DNA from: Nocardioides currus
GTDB taxonomy: Bacteria > Actinomycetota > Actinomycetes > Propionibacteriales > Nocardioidaceae
Direction of reading: 5' to 3'
Length of the DNA: 64,000 nt
NCBI RefSeq assembly: GCF_003057875.1
Contig: NZ_PYXZ01000001.1
Span: forward strand, 372,001-436,000
Part shown: piece after piece, positions 24,461 to 33,231 of the stretch
Layout of the letters: every line of letters starts with the position of its first letter
Position numbering within the stretch: position 1 is the stretch's first letter
Notes under the pieces: model-generated
Seen by the model: only the letters and a program-made list of their open reading frames with translations
What the model was told of the DNA's origin: nothing
The model's database searches: none
Position numbers and translations under genes: made by a program

Positions 24461-25789
24461 TCAGGCGCACACCCCGGGGGTGTCCTCCTTGGTCGTCGGC
24501 GTGGACGTCGGCGCGGAGGGCTGCGACGGGCTGGCGGTGTCGGTGGGGCTCGGCGTCTCGGTCGGGCTCGACGTCTCGGTCGGGGTCTCGGTCGGGCTCG
24601 GGGTCTGCGAGCCGCTCTCGCCCGTCGTGGGCGACGGCGTCTCGGTGGCCTCGCTCGAGGTGGAGGGCGCCTCGGCGTTGGTGCCCTGGCTGAGCAGCGA
24701 GGCGGGGAGCAACTTGTCCTCCCGCAGCAGCTCCCACAAGACGTCGGCCTCCTCGGTCCAGTGGACCTTGCCGGCGAGGTCGGAGTCGGTCGGGAAGTAC
24801 TCCGTCGGCACGGTCACGAACTGGACCTTGTCGAGGCCGACTCCCTGGAGCTGCATGGCGAGCTTGCCGATGCGCGTGATCGAGCCCAGGCCCGGGTCGA
24901 TGGTCAGCGACTCGGTGGCGGCGTCGAGGAAGCCCACCACCCGGTCGAGGCGGCTCAGGGTGCCGGCCGACTTCACCTTGCGGATGAGCGAGCCGATGAA
25001 CGCCTGCTGGCGCTTGATCCGGCTCAGGTCGTTCTGCTGGGCGAGGTCACCGATGTAGCGGGCGCGGACGTAGTCGAGCGCCTCGTCGCCGGTGAGCACC
25101 GACGGGTCGCCCTTCGGCACGAAGATCCCGTGCTTCTTGTCCACGATGTCCTCGGGGACGCAGACCGGCACGCCGTCGACCGCGTCGACCATGTTGCCGA
25201 AGCCGTTGAAGTCGACGACGACGTAGTGCTCGAGGCGCACCCCGGTCGTGGCCTCGACCTGGCGCATCGCACAGGCCGCGCCGCCACCGTTGGGATCGGC
25301 GGCGTTGCCCAGGGCATAGGCACGGTTCCACATCTCGGTGCCGCCGGGGATCTCGTCGTCCTCCCCGCAGTCGGGGCGGGTGACGATCGAGTCGCGCGGG
25401 ATCGAGATGGCGTACGCGCGGCTGCGGTCGGCCGAGAGGTGGACCAGGATCGTGGTGTCGGAGCCGCCGCCCGTCTCCTGGTCGATGTCGTTGTTGTCGC
25501 CCGAGCGGGTGTCGTCACCCATCACCAGGATGTCGAGCGGCTTGCCGTTGCCGCGGTAGACCTCCTCGGGACGGTCGTCGCCGAGCGCCTGGTCGAGGTC
25601 CTGCACGTTCAGGTTGCCGTTGAGGTGTCGGTACAGGAAGACCACACCGAGCGCGGTGACCAGGGCGAGCACCACGGAGCTGGTGAGCACGACCCGCCCG
25701 ACGACGTGGCGACGCGACGTCCTGGCCTTGCGCCGGGGCTCGGGCGCGTCCGGTCCGGGGCTCGACACACCTGCCACGTCTGCGACCAC
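24461..25789 (-). CDS. LytR-CpsA-Psr (LCP) family protein, paralogue 1
   Basis: A 442-residue membrane-anchored LCP protein, which attaches secondary wall polymers to peptidoglycan. A short basic cytoplasmic tail, one membrane helix (about residues 31-52) and the LCP catalytic domain follow: DILVMGDDTRSGD, then AYAISIPRDSIV, and LDYVRARYIG with the conserved arginines. The C-terminal 75 residues are Thr/Ser/Pro-rich, ending in GVCA, a likely O-mannosylation target and wall-spanning linker. The GTG start VVADVA matches paralogue 2. It is third in a cluster after paralogue 2 and a 59-residue gene, 96 bp beyond the latter. Confidence 0.9.
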   Translation of the reverse strand: MVADVAGVSSPGPDAPEPRRKARTSRRHVVGRVVLTSSVVLALVTALGVVFLYRHLNGNLNVQDLDQALGDDRPEEVYRGNGKPLDILVMGDDTRSGDNNDIDQETGGGSDTTILVHLSADRSRAYAISIPRDSIVTRPDCGEDDEIPGGTEMWNRAYALGNAADPNGGGAACAMRQVEATTGVRLEHYVVVDFNGFGNMVDAVDGVPVCVPEDIVDKKHGIFVPKGDPSVLTGDEALDYVRARYIGDLAQQNDLSRIKRQQAFIGSLIRKVKSAGTLSRLDRVVGFLDAATESLTIDPGLGSITRIGKLAMQLQGVGLDKVQFVTVPTEYFPTDSDLAGKVHWTEEADVLWELLREDKLLPASLLSQGTNAEAPSTSSEATETPSPTTGESGSQTPSPTETPTETSSPTETPSPTDTASPSQPSAPTSTPTTKEDTPGVCA

Positions 25790-25885
25790 ACCTTCGTCCG
25801 GGGAGCCCGCGCATGGGCATCGTCGCCGTGCAACCTACGCGAAGCAGGCAAATGGTCCCGCGCAAGGGTTGGCCTCAGGCTGATC

Positions 25886-26065
25886 TCATCCGTGGTGCGG
25901 GGGCACCTGCTCGCGATACCAGTCGTCGCCGAGTCCCTCGTCCCGCTTCGAGCTGGGCGGCCGGTCGTCGCTCGTCTCGTCGGGGAGCACGTCGCCGAAG
26001 ACGGCGGCGAGTCGCTTGCGGCGTACCCACTCCGGCTCGGGCTGGTCGCGCTGGTCCTCGCTCAT
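25886..26065 (-). CDS. Small hydrophilic protein coupled to an LCP gene
   Basis: A 59-residue acidic/basic protein (MSEDQRDQPEPEWVRRKRLAAVFGDVLPDETSDDR at the core, ending WYREQVPPHHG). No signal or membrane helix. Its ATG overlaps the stop of LCP paralogue 2 as ATGA, and the coding frame is clean, so I judge it real although short. I do not recognise a characterised family; similar small proteins with a WVRRKRLAAVFGDVLP-type core beside LCP genes seem to recur in actinobacteria (recollection, not checked). A cytoplasmic partner of the wall-polymer ligases is a guess. Confidence 0.75.
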   Translation of the reverse strand: MSEDQRDQPEPEWVRRKRLAAVFGDVLPDETSDDRPPSSKRDEGLGDDWYREQVPPHHG

Positions 26066-27324
26066 GCGCACAGTCCGTAGTCGGCGGCTTCCTGGGCCTT
26101 CTCCGGCGAGGTCTCGCTGGGCGTCTCGCTCGGCGTCTCGCTGGGCGTCTCGGAGGCCGTCTCGGAGGGCGACTCCGACTCCGACGGCGACTCCGACGGC
26201 GAGCCGGTCTCGCTCGGCGACTCGCTCGGGGTGGCCTCCGACCCGGGCGGGGCGCCGGCGTCGATCGCGTCGGAGGACAGCTTGGCGCTCAGCGGCTCGT
26301 CCTTGCGCGCCGCGTCGAACAGCGACTTCGAGCTCGGCAGCCAGAGCACGTCGTAGTCGTCGTCGTACTCCCAGGGCACGGTGATGAACTTGATCTCGTC
26401 GAGCCCGGTGCTGCGCAGCTGGAGGGCGAGGTCGGCGAGCGCGCGCACGCTGGAGAGGCCCTCGCTGACGTCGAGCGACTTGGTGGCGGCGTTGAGGAAC
26501 CGCACGACGCGGTCGGGGCGCGCCAGGGTTCCCTTGGAGACGACGCGGTTGATCATCGAGGCCATGAAGTTCTGCTGGCGCTTGATCCGGCCGAGGTCGG
26601 ACTGGGTGCCGACGGTGTAGCGCGCCCGGACGTAGTCGAGGGCCTGGTCGCCGCGCAGCTCGTTGGTGCCGGCGGGGACGAAGATCTGGTGCTTGGGGTC
26701 GTTGATCTCCTTCGGCACGCAGATCTCGACACCACCGACGGCGTCGACCATCTCCTTGAAGCCGTTGAAGTCGATGACCACGAAGTCGTCGATGCGGATC
26801 CCGGTGGTCTGCTCGACCTGCTCGACCGTGCACAGCGGTCCGCCCACGGCGAAGGCGACGTTCCACTTCGCACCGGTCTCGGCGGGGATCTCGTTGTCGT
26901 CGCCGCACGTGGGCCGGTCGACGACCGAGTCGCGCGGGATGGAGATGCCGTAAGCCCGGTCGCGGTCGGCCGAGATGTGGAGGATGACGGTGGTGTCGGA
27001 GCGCGCGCCGTTGGCCGGGTCCTGGCTGTCGATGCCGTTGGCGCCGGCCCGGGAGTCGGAGCCCATCACCAGGATGTTGAGCGGCTTCCCGTCGCCCTCG
27101 TAGACGACCTCGGGACGGTTGTCGAGCTCGTCGAGACCGCCGATGGTCGTGAGGTTGCCGTTGAGGTGGCGGTAGGTGAAGACCACACCGAGCGCGGTGA
27201 CCAACGCCAGCAGCACGGAGGCCACGAGCACGACCCGTCCGACGGTGTGCTTGCGCTTGACCTTCCCCTTGCGCTTGGGAGCCTCGGGGTCGGGACTCGA
27301 CACATCTGCCACGTCTGCGACCAC
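26062..27324 (-). CDS. LytR-CpsA-Psr (LCP) family protein, paralogue 2
   Basis: A 420-residue LCP protein closely related to paralogue 1: same N-terminus (VVADVADVSSPDPEAPK), one membrane helix, then NILVMGSDSRAGA, AYGISIPRDSVV and LDYVRARYTVG. The C-terminal tail is built from SETPSE-like Ser/Glu/Pro repeats and ends in LCA. GTG at 27324 with Shine-Dalgarno GGAAGAGAG is preferred; GTG at 27357 is in frame but lacks one. It is the first gene of a three-gene unit and is divergent from the sulfatase. Tail repeats probably span the wall and may carry mannose. Confidence 0.9.
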   Translation of the reverse strand: MVADVADVSSPDPEAPKRKGKVKRKHTVGRVVLVASVLLALVTALGVVFTYRHLNGNLTTIGGLDELDNRPEVVYEGDGKPLNILVMGSDSRAGANGIDSQDPANGARSDTTVILHISADRDRAYGISIPRDSVVDRPTCGDDNEIPAETGAKWNVAFAVGGPLCTVEQVEQTTGIRIDDFVVIDFNGFKEMVDAVGGVEICVPKEINDPKHQIFVPAGTNELRGDQALDYVRARYTVGTQSDLGRIKRQQNFMASMINRVVSKGTLARPDRVVRFLNAATKSLDVSEGLSSVRALADLALQLRSTGLDEIKFITVPWEYDDDYDVLWLPSSKSLFDAARKDEPLSAKLSSDAIDAGAPPGSEATPSESPSETGSPSESPSESESPSETASETPSETPSETPSETSPEKAQEAADYGLCA

Positions 27325-27407
27325 AACTCTCTTCCGGGGGACCCCTTGAATTGTCACCGTAGTCCGGCCCGGCTCAAATTCCTTGCCTTCGGGGTCGATG
27401 GGTCAAG

Positions 27408-28940
27408 ATGGGTGGCGTGCCGCGCTCCCTCCGTCTCGTCCTCTCCGCGGCCGCCGGGCTCCTGTTCCTCGCGCTGGTCGGCTCGACCGCGATCGGGGTG
27501 ACGCCGACCGCCCCGGCCGACCCCGGAGCGTCCTCGTCCGGGCGCTCGGTCGCGGCCGACGGGCCCAACGTGCTGGTCTTCCTGACCGACGACATGCGCA
27601 AGGACGACCTCTCCTACCTCCCCCACGTGCGCACGCTGCTCGTCCAGCAGGGCATGACCTTCACCGAGAACCAGTCGCCGCACCCTTTGTGCTGCCCGGC
27701 GCGCGCCGAGCTGATGACGGGGCAGTACGCCCAGAACAACGGCGTGCACCACAACACCGGGGCGTACGGCGGGTGGCAGGCCTTCGACCCGTCGTCGACG
27801 ATCGCCACCTGGGCGCACGCGGCGGGTTACGCGACCGCGATCCACGGCAAGCACCTCAACAAGTTCGATCCCGACGCCCCGGCCGACCCCGGCTGGGACG
27901 ACTTCGACATCCTGCTGGAGCCCGCGACCGACTACGAGGACTTCACCTTCTTCGGCGGCGACTCCTTCACCGACGACTACGTCACGACCCGCCTCGACGA
28001 GCGCACGCTCGACGACCTCGACTCCTGGGCGGGGAAGCGGCCGTTCATGGTCTTCGCCAACCACGTCGCCCCGCACATGTGGGTGCCGGCGTCCCGCCAG
28101 GCCCGCGGCGACGGCGACCGGCGCGGCCTCGACCCGCCGGCCGAGGCGGCGTACGCGGACTCCTACGCCGGCCTGACGCCGAAGGCGTTCGGCGACCGGA
28201 GCTTCAACGAGGCGAACATGCGCGACAAGGAGGCCGTGGTCCGTGGCCGCGCGAAGCTGAAGCCCGGGCCGCTCGAGCGCACCAACCTGGCGCGCATCCG
28301 CTCCCTGCTGTCGGTCGACGAGGCGGTGGCGCACGCCTACGACGCGCTCGAGAAGGCCGGCGAGCTCGACGACACCTACATCGTCTTCACCTCCGACAAC
28401 GGCTACGCGCTCGGCGAGCACCGCTACACCGGCAAGGACCGCCTCTCCGACGAGATCCTGGACGTGCCGCTCGTGGTCCGCGGTCCGGGCATCCCGGCCG
28501 GCTCGCGCAGCGACCGCCCGGTCTCACTGGTCGACCTGACGGCCACGCTGGTGGACCTGATGGATCTCTCGCCCGACCTCACCACCGACGGCGAGAGCTT
28601 CGCCGCGACGCTGCGCGACCCGCAGGCGCCCGACCACCGCGACACGATGCTGATCCAGACCGGGGCCAAGACGAGGTCCGGCCCGTTCCCCGGCTGGGCC
28701 TACCGCGGGGTGCTGACGCAGCGCTACAGCTATGCCCGCCGCGTCAACAACGGCGCCGACGACGGCTTCCTCTACGACCGGCACAAGGACCCCGACGAGC
28801 TGCGCAACCTGATCACGAGCAAGCGCTACAAGCCGGTGCGCCGCGAGCTCGAGCGCCGCTACCAGCTGCTCGCCGACTGCGCGGGCAGCGCGTGCAACCG
28901 AGACTTCGGACCGCTCCCCCGGCCGCGTCCCGCCGCATGA
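27408..28940 (+). CDS. Secreted sulfatase (alkaline-phosphatase superfamily)
   Basis: A 510-residue exported sulfatase. A signal peptide/anchor lies at about residues 10-32. The metal site VLVFLTDDMRKDD and the formylglycine motif C95-C-P-A-R99 (CXPXR) are intact, followed by ATAIHGKHLNKF, FVFANHVAPH-like FMVFANHVAPHMW and TYIVFTSDNGYALGEH. Cys95 must be converted to formylglycine by a sulfatase-modifying enzyme not in this window. Substrates are sulfate esters, possibly glycans. ATG at 27408 and GTG at 27417 are both possible. The stop lies 18 bp before tRNA-Arg. Confidence 0.9.
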   Translation: MGGVPRSLRLVLSAAAGLLFLALVGSTAIGVTPTAPADPGASSSGRSVAADGPNVLVFLTDDMRKDDLSYLPHVRTLLVQQGMTFTENQSPHPLCCPARAELMTGQYAQNNGVHHNTGAYGGWQAFDPSSTIATWAHAAGYATAIHGKHLNKFDPDAPADPGWDDFDILLEPATDYEDFTFFGGDSFTDDYVTTRLDERTLDDLDSWAGKRPFMVFANHVAPHMWVPASRQARGDGDRRGLDPPAEAAYADSYAGLTPKAFGDRSFNEANMRDKEAVVRGRAKLKPGPLERTNLARIRSLLSVDEAVAHAYDALEKAGELDDTYIVFTSDNGYALGEHRYTGKDRLSDEILDVPLVVRGPGIPAGSRSDRPVSLVDLTATLVDLMDLSPDLTTDGESFAATLRDPQAPDHRDTMLIQTGAKTRSGPFPGWAYRGVLTQRYSYARRVNNGADDGFLYDRHKDPDELRNLITSKRYKPVRRELERRYQLLADCAGSACNRDFGPLPRPRPAA

Positions 28941-28958
28941 CAAGATGAGCGCCGACCT

Positions 28959-29034
28959 GCCCCAGTAGCTCAGTGGATAGAGCAGCCGCCTCCTAAGCGA
29001 AAGGTCGCAAGTTCGACTCTTGCCTGGGGCACCA
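28959..29034 (+). tRNA. tRNA-Arg (anticodon CCT)
   Basis: A 76-nt tRNA including an encoded CCA: acceptor GCCCCAG/CTGGGGC, D-arm GCTC/GAGC, anticodon loop CTCCTAA (CCT, reading AGG), T-arm GCAAG-TTCGACT-CTTGC. The anticodon stem is weak: GCCGC against GCGAA gives three Watson-Crick pairs next to the loop, while 27-43 and 28-42 do not pair. The convergent gene's stop codon begins five bases after the CCA. Confidence 0.92.
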
Positions 29035-29039
29035 CGCCA

Positions 29040-30194
29040 CTACAGCGTCTCGAACCTGAGCCCGCCGGCCTGCACCCGGGCGAGCAGGTTGTCGCCCATC
29101 GCGACGGCGGTGGTCACCTGTCCGGACGTGGGTGGGTTGTCGTCGAGGGCCAGGCACAGCGCCGACTCGGCCAGCATCATCGAGGTCTCGGTGTAGCCGG
29201 GGTCGCCGCCGCTGACGCGCGTGTGCACGCTCTGGCCGCCGCACTCGCCGACGAAGTCGACGGTGAACCACGACTTGTCACGCTTCGCCTCGTCGGGTCC
29301 GTCGCCCGCCGATACCCGGCCGAGCAGGAAGGTGCGCACCGGCCCGACCTGCGCCGCCGCGGCGAGGGTCGTCACGAGGACGGCGCCGCCGGCGGCGTAC
29401 CGCAGCGTCTTGGTGCCGGCGAAGTGGGAGTAGCGGAACTCCGGGCCGTACGCCGCGAGGCCGGCGCCGCTGCGCGCCACGATGATCGGGTCGATGGTCG
29501 GCAGGGGCAGCAGCCAGTAGCCGAGGAGCGGGTCGCGGTGCGGCTTGCCCGACACCGCCCGTGACGAGCGTCCGTCGGTCGGCTTGCCCTCGGCGCGACG
29601 ACGCTCGGAGTAGGCCGCCTTCATCTGGCGCGCGCGGGAGAACTGGCCGAGCGCGGAGTGGATCGTGCCGCCCGAGGCCATGCCGCCCGAGCGCACGACG
29701 CCCCGCAGCGTGATCGGCGTGTCGGAGGGCAGCTGCTGGACGGTGAACCAGGCGCCGAGGTCGTGCGGGATCGAGTCGAAGCCGCACGCGTGCACGATGC
29801 GGGCTCCGGAGCGCACGGCCGTCTCGTGGTGCTGGAGGTACATCTGGTCGACGAACTCCGGCTCGCCCGTGAGGTCGACGTAGTCGGTGCCGGCGTCGGC
29901 GCACGCCGCGACGAGTGGCGCACCGTGCTGGAGGTAGGGCCCGACGGTGGTGATGACGACACGGGTGCGGGCGGCGACGTCGGCGAGCGACGCCGCGTCG
30001 GTCGAGTCGGCACGCAGCAGCTCCAGGTCGGGCAGGCCGAGCTTGTCGCGGACCGCCTCGAGCTTGGCCTGGTTGCGGCCGGCCAGCGCCCACCGCAGAC
30101 CGTCCGGCGCGTGGCGCGCGAGGTAGTCGGCGGTGAGCTGACCGGTGAACCCGGTCGCGCCGAAGAGGACGATGTCGAGGTCACGGTCAGCCAT
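29040..30194 (-). CDS. Saccharopine-dehydrogenase-like NAD(P)-binding protein
   Basis: A 384-residue protein with an N-terminal Rossmann fold (IVLFGATGFTGQLTADYLA, residues 8-26) and the family's second motif VITTVGPYLQHGAPLVAACA, then YVDLTGEPEFVDQM and VHACGFDSIPHDLGAW. These are hallmarks of the saccharopine-dehydrogenase-like group that includes mycobacterial trans-acting enoyl reductases and human SCCPDH. It is more likely lipid-related than lysine-metabolic, but the reaction is not defined. ATG at 30194 follows GAGGAT plus six bases, possibly leaderless. The gene is divergent from the secreted beta-propeller protein. Confidence 0.82.
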   Translation of the reverse strand: MADRDLDIVLFGATGFTGQLTADYLARHAPDGLRWALAGRNQAKLEAVRDKLGLPDLELLRADSTDAASLADVAARTRVVITTVGPYLQHGAPLVAACADAGTDYVDLTGEPEFVDQMYLQHHETAVRSGARIVHACGFDSIPHDLGAWFTVQQLPSDTPITLRGVVRSGGMASGGTIHSALGQFSRARQMKAAYSERRRAEGKPTDGRSSRAVSGKPHRDPLLGYWLLPLPTIDPIIVARSGAGLAAYGPEFRYSHFAGTKTLRYAAGGAVLVTTLAAAAQVGPVRTFLLGRVSAGDGPDEAKRDKSWFTVDFVGECGGQSVHTRVSGGDPGYTETSMMLAESALCLALDDNPPTSGQVTTAVAMGDNLLARVQAGGLRFETL

Positions 30195-30248
30195 GGCCCC
30201 ATCCTCACAGGTCGGGAACCGCCCGGCGAGCGCCGGCGTCCCAGTGCA

Positions 30249-32132
30249 GTGAAGATCCGCAACGTCATCATCTCCAGCACCACCCTCGTCCTCGCGGTGG
30301 CCGCCGGCGCCGGCGTCGGCTTCGCGCTCGGGCGGGACGACCGCGGTTCCACGGCACCGCCGACCCCGTCGCCCGGTGCCTTCACGCTGGCCAACGCCTC
30401 GCTGCAGATCGCGCCCGACTGCGACTCGCTCCTCGCGTCGTACGTCGATCGCGGGCTCGAGCTCGTCACGGCCTACGGCTGGGGTGGTGGGGACGGGCCG
30501 ATCGTCATGTTCGATGCGCAGTCCTCCGACGCGGCCGGCTCCGAGCGCTCGTCCACAGCCACCGTGCCCGCGCCGACGACCGTCCGGTCCACCAACAACG
30601 AGACGGGCACCAACGTCCAGGAGGCCGGCGTCGACGAGCCCGACGTCGTCAAGGTCTCGGGCGACCGCCTGTTCCGCATCCAGGACGACACGCTCACGAC
30701 CTACGACGTCGCCGGCGACGAGCCCCGGCTGCTGTCGTCGCTGCAGCTGCCCGACATCCGCAACGGCCAGGTCCTGGTCTCGGGCGACCGGGTGGTCGTG
30801 CTCGGCGACCTCGTCACCTACGCGGCGACCGGTGCGCGCGTCCTGGTGATCGACGTCAGCCAGCCCGGGACACCGCAGGTCGTGGAGCAGACCGACTACA
30901 CGGCGACCATCAGCGCGGCTCGCCTGCACGGCGACGTCGTGCGGCTCGTGCTCGACACCGGCCTGCCGCAGCTGGACTTCCGCTACCCCGACGGCCGCTT
31001 CGGCGAGCAGGGCGCGCTGAAGGCCAACCAGGAGCTCGTGCGCGGGACCACGCTGGCCGACTGGGTGCCCACCGTCGACGGCGAGCCCGTGGTCGACTGC
31101 GACGACGTCGCACTCCCGACGATGGAGACCGCCCTCGGCACCACCACGGTCGTCACCTTCGAGGCCGCGGTGGTCGAGCCGACGGCGACTGCGGTGGCGA
31201 CCACCGCGAGCACGTCCTACTTCTCCCCCGACCGGTTCTACCTCGCCGCGAGCGCGTCCGCGGACGGCTGGTGGGGACGCATCCGCCCGATGATCGACTG
31301 CCTCGACCGGTGCGACCCCGGTTGGCCCGGCGGGGCGGCCGACGGCAGCACGGAGCTGTTCGCCTTCGCCCTCGACGGCACCGACACGACGTACGTCGCC
31401 TCCGGCGAGGTCGAGGGCCAGATCCGCGACCGCTGGTCGATGGACTACGCCGATGGCGCGCTGCGGGTGGCGCTCGGCGCGACCAGCGAGACCGGCAACT
31501 TCAGCTCGGTGGTCACGCTGCGCGAGACCGACGCGACCCTGAGCGAGATCGGTCGCGTCGACAAGCTCGGGATCAACGAGGAGATCAAGTCGGTGCGCTG
31601 GTTCGACGACCTCGCCCTCGTCGTGACCTTCCGCCAGACCGACCCGCTCTACGCCATCGACCTCAGCGACGCGGACGACCCGCAGCTCATGGGCGAGCTC
31701 AAGATCCCCGGCTACAGCGAGTACCTCCACCCGCTCGGCGCCCGCCGCCTCATCGGCATCGGCCAGGACGCCGACGCCTCCGGCATGGTCCGCGGCGCCC
31801 AGGCTGCTCTCTTCGACGTCACCGACCTGCGCAACCCCCAGCAGCTCGCCGTCGTCCGCTACCCGACGTTCTCGCAGGCGATGGCCGGCACCGACCCGCG
31901 CCAGTTCACCTGGCTCCCCGACCGCCGTACCGCCCTCACCGTCGTCTCCCAGGGCTGGGAGGGCCGCACGGGCTGGGTCTCGGTGCTCGACCTGGCCGAC
32001 GGCCGGATGTCCAACCGCATGGTCGAGGTCGAGTACGGCGACGAGGTCAGCCAGGTCCGGCTGGTGCCGCTCGCCGACGGCCGGGTGGTGTTGGTGACCG
32101 GCGACGCGGTCTCGTTCTTCGACGTAACCTGA
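30249..32132 (+). CDS. Secreted beta-propeller domain protein
   Basis: A 627-residue exported protein. After KIRN a hydrophobic signal segment (about residues 6-26) leads to a Pro-rich stretch and a large C-terminal beta-propeller family domain (distant from WD40) with repeated blades: GVDEPDVVKVSGDRLFRI is the signature start, then LLSSLQLPDIRNGQVLVSGDRV, RVLVIDVSQPGTPQVV, and LALVVTFRQTDPLYAIDLSD near the end. The molecular role is unknown; the scaffold suggests protein or ligand binding outside the cell. The GTG at 30249 was chosen because the signal peptide begins there; the longer frame runs antisense through the preceding gene. Confidence 0.82.
   Translation: MKIRNVIISSTTLVLAVAAGAGVGFALGRDDRGSTAPPTPSPGAFTLANASLQIAPDCDSLLASYVDRGLELVTAYGWGGGDGPIVMFDAQSSDAAGSERSSTATVPAPTTVRSTNNETGTNVQEAGVDEPDVVKVSGDRLFRIQDDTLTTYDVAGDEPRLLSSLQLPDIRNGQVLVSGDRVVVLGDLVTYAATGARVLVIDVSQPGTPQVVEQTDYTATISAARLHGDVVRLVLDTGLPQLDFRYPDGRFGEQGALKANQELVRGTTLADWVPTVDGEPVVDCDDVALPTMETALGTTTVVTFEAAVVEPTATAVATTASTSYFSPDRFYLAASASADGWWGRIRPMIDCLDRCDPGWPGGAADGSTELFAFALDGTDTTYVASGEVEGQIRDRWSMDYADGALRVALGATSETGNFSSVVTLRETDATLSEIGRVDKLGINEEIKSVRWFDDLALVVTFRQTDPLYAIDLSDADDPQLMGELKIPGYSEYLHPLGARRLIGIGQDADASGMVRGAQAALFDVTDLRNPQQLAVVRYPTFSQAMAGTDPRQFTWLPDRRTALTVVSQGWEGRTGWVSVLDLADGRMSNRMVEVEYGDEVSQVRLVPLADGRVVLVTGDAVSFFDVT
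32125..32130 (+). promoter_or_regulatory. -10 element for leaderless DUF2277 gene
   Basis: TAACCT, seven bases, ATG. The hexamer lies within the last codons of the propeller gene. Confidence 0.5.
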
Positions 32133-32137
32133 CGCGT

Positions 32138-32407
32138 ATGTGCAGGAACATCCGCCCGCTCAACAACTTCGAGCCCCCGGCGACCGGCGACGAGGTCACG
32201 GCCGCGGCGCTGCAGTACGTCCGCAAGGTCGCCGGCACGACCAAGCCCTCGCAGGCCAACGAGGCCGTCTTCTACGAAGCCGTCCGCGAGATCGCGCACC
32301 TCACCCAGCACCTGCTCGACGACCTGGTCACGACGGCACCGCCGAAGAACCGTGAGGTCGAGGCGCAGAAGGCCCGGGCCCGCGCCCAGCTGCGCTACGG
32401 CACGTGA
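32138..32407 (+). CDS. DUF2277 family protein
   Basis: An 89-residue protein matching DUF2277: MCRNIRPLNNFEPPATGDEV at the start, then AALQYVRKVAGTTKPSQAN, a helical middle (FYEAVREIAHLTQHLLDDLV) and a basic end. The invariant MCRNI opening is a family mark; function is unknown, though it resembles a small DNA- or cofactor-binding helix bundle. It starts five bases after the propeller stop and overlaps the sirtuin start as GTGA, so it is co-translated with the sirtuin. Confidence 0.85.
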   Translation: MCRNIRPLNNFEPPATGDEVTAAALQYVRKVAGTTKPSQANEAVFYEAVREIAHLTQHLLDDLVTTAPPKNREVEAQKARARAQLRYGT

Positions 32408-33231
32408 GGGACGCCGTCCGCTTCCTGGCCGATCGCGAGCTCGTGGTCCTCACCGGGGCCGGGCTCTCGACCGACTCCGGCATCCCCGACTACCGCGGCC
32501 CGGGCGCCCCGGTCCGCACGCCGATGACCTTCCAGGAGTTCTGCTCCGGCCCGACGGCGCGCCAGCGCTACTGGGCGCGCAGCCACCTCGGGTGGGCGCG
32601 CATGGGCGCTGCCGAGCCCAACCCCGGCCACCGCGCCCTCGCCGAGCTCGACCCGGCCCTGCTCATCACCCAGAACGTCGACGGGCTCCACGAGGCTGCC
32701 GGGTCACGCCGCCTCGTCGCGCTGCACGGCCGGGTCGCCGACGTGGTCTGCCTGTCCTGTCGCCGTACGTCGCCGCGCTCGACCCTGCAGGGCAGGCTCG
32801 ACGCCCTCAACGCGGACTGGATGGCGCGCCACGGCCATGCCGCGATGCGCCCCGACGGGGACGTCGAGCTCGACGCCACCGAGGACTTCGTGGTCGCGGA
32901 CTGCGACGCGTGCGGCGGTGTGCTCAAGCCCGACGTGGTGTTCTTCGGCGAGAACGTGCCGGCCGAACGCGTCGCGCGCTGCTACGACGCCGTCGAGGCG
33001 CTGGGGACCGACGGCGCCCTCGTGGTGGCCGGCTCCTCGCTCACCGTGATGAGCGGGCTGCGCTTCGTCAAGCGCGCCGCGAAGCTCGGCACGCCGGTGG
33101 TGATCGTCAACCGAGGCACGACGCGCGGTGACGACCTCGCCCGGTTCAAGCTCGAGCTCGGCACCAGCGACTTCCTGGTCGACCTGGTCGAGGCCCGCGG
33201 CGTGGATCAGAGGCGGCGCACGAAGATGTGA
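32404..33231 (+). CDS. Sir2-family NAD-dependent protein deacylase
   Basis: A 275-residue sirtuin that removes acyl groups from lysines using NAD+. NAD loop TGAGLSTDSGIPDYRGPGAP at residues 17-36, catalytic base H108 in VALHGRVADVVC, four zinc cysteines in CLSC and CDACGG, and the VVFFGENVP and VAGSSLTVMSG NAD-contact motifs are present. The GTG start overlaps DUF2277 as GTGA. Its 3' end overlaps the convergent IdeR-type gene by 25 bp. Confidence 0.92.
   Translation: MRDAVRFLADRELVVLTGAGLSTDSGIPDYRGPGAPVRTPMTFQEFCSGPTARQRYWARSHLGWARMGAAEPNPGHRALAELDPALLITQNVDGLHEAAGSRRLVALHGRVADVVCLSCRRTSPRSTLQGRLDALNADWMARHGHAAMRPDGDVELDATEDFVVADCDACGGVLKPDVVFFGENVPAERVARCYDAVEALGTDGALVVAGSSLTVMSGLRFVKRAAKLGTPVVIVNRGTTRGDDLARFKLELGTSDFLVDLVEARGVDQRRRTKM

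Noticed and set aside
29040..31730. An 896-residue minus-strand protein
   Set aside because: Only the part from 30194 down has family motifs; the rest is antisense to the secreted beta-propeller gene.
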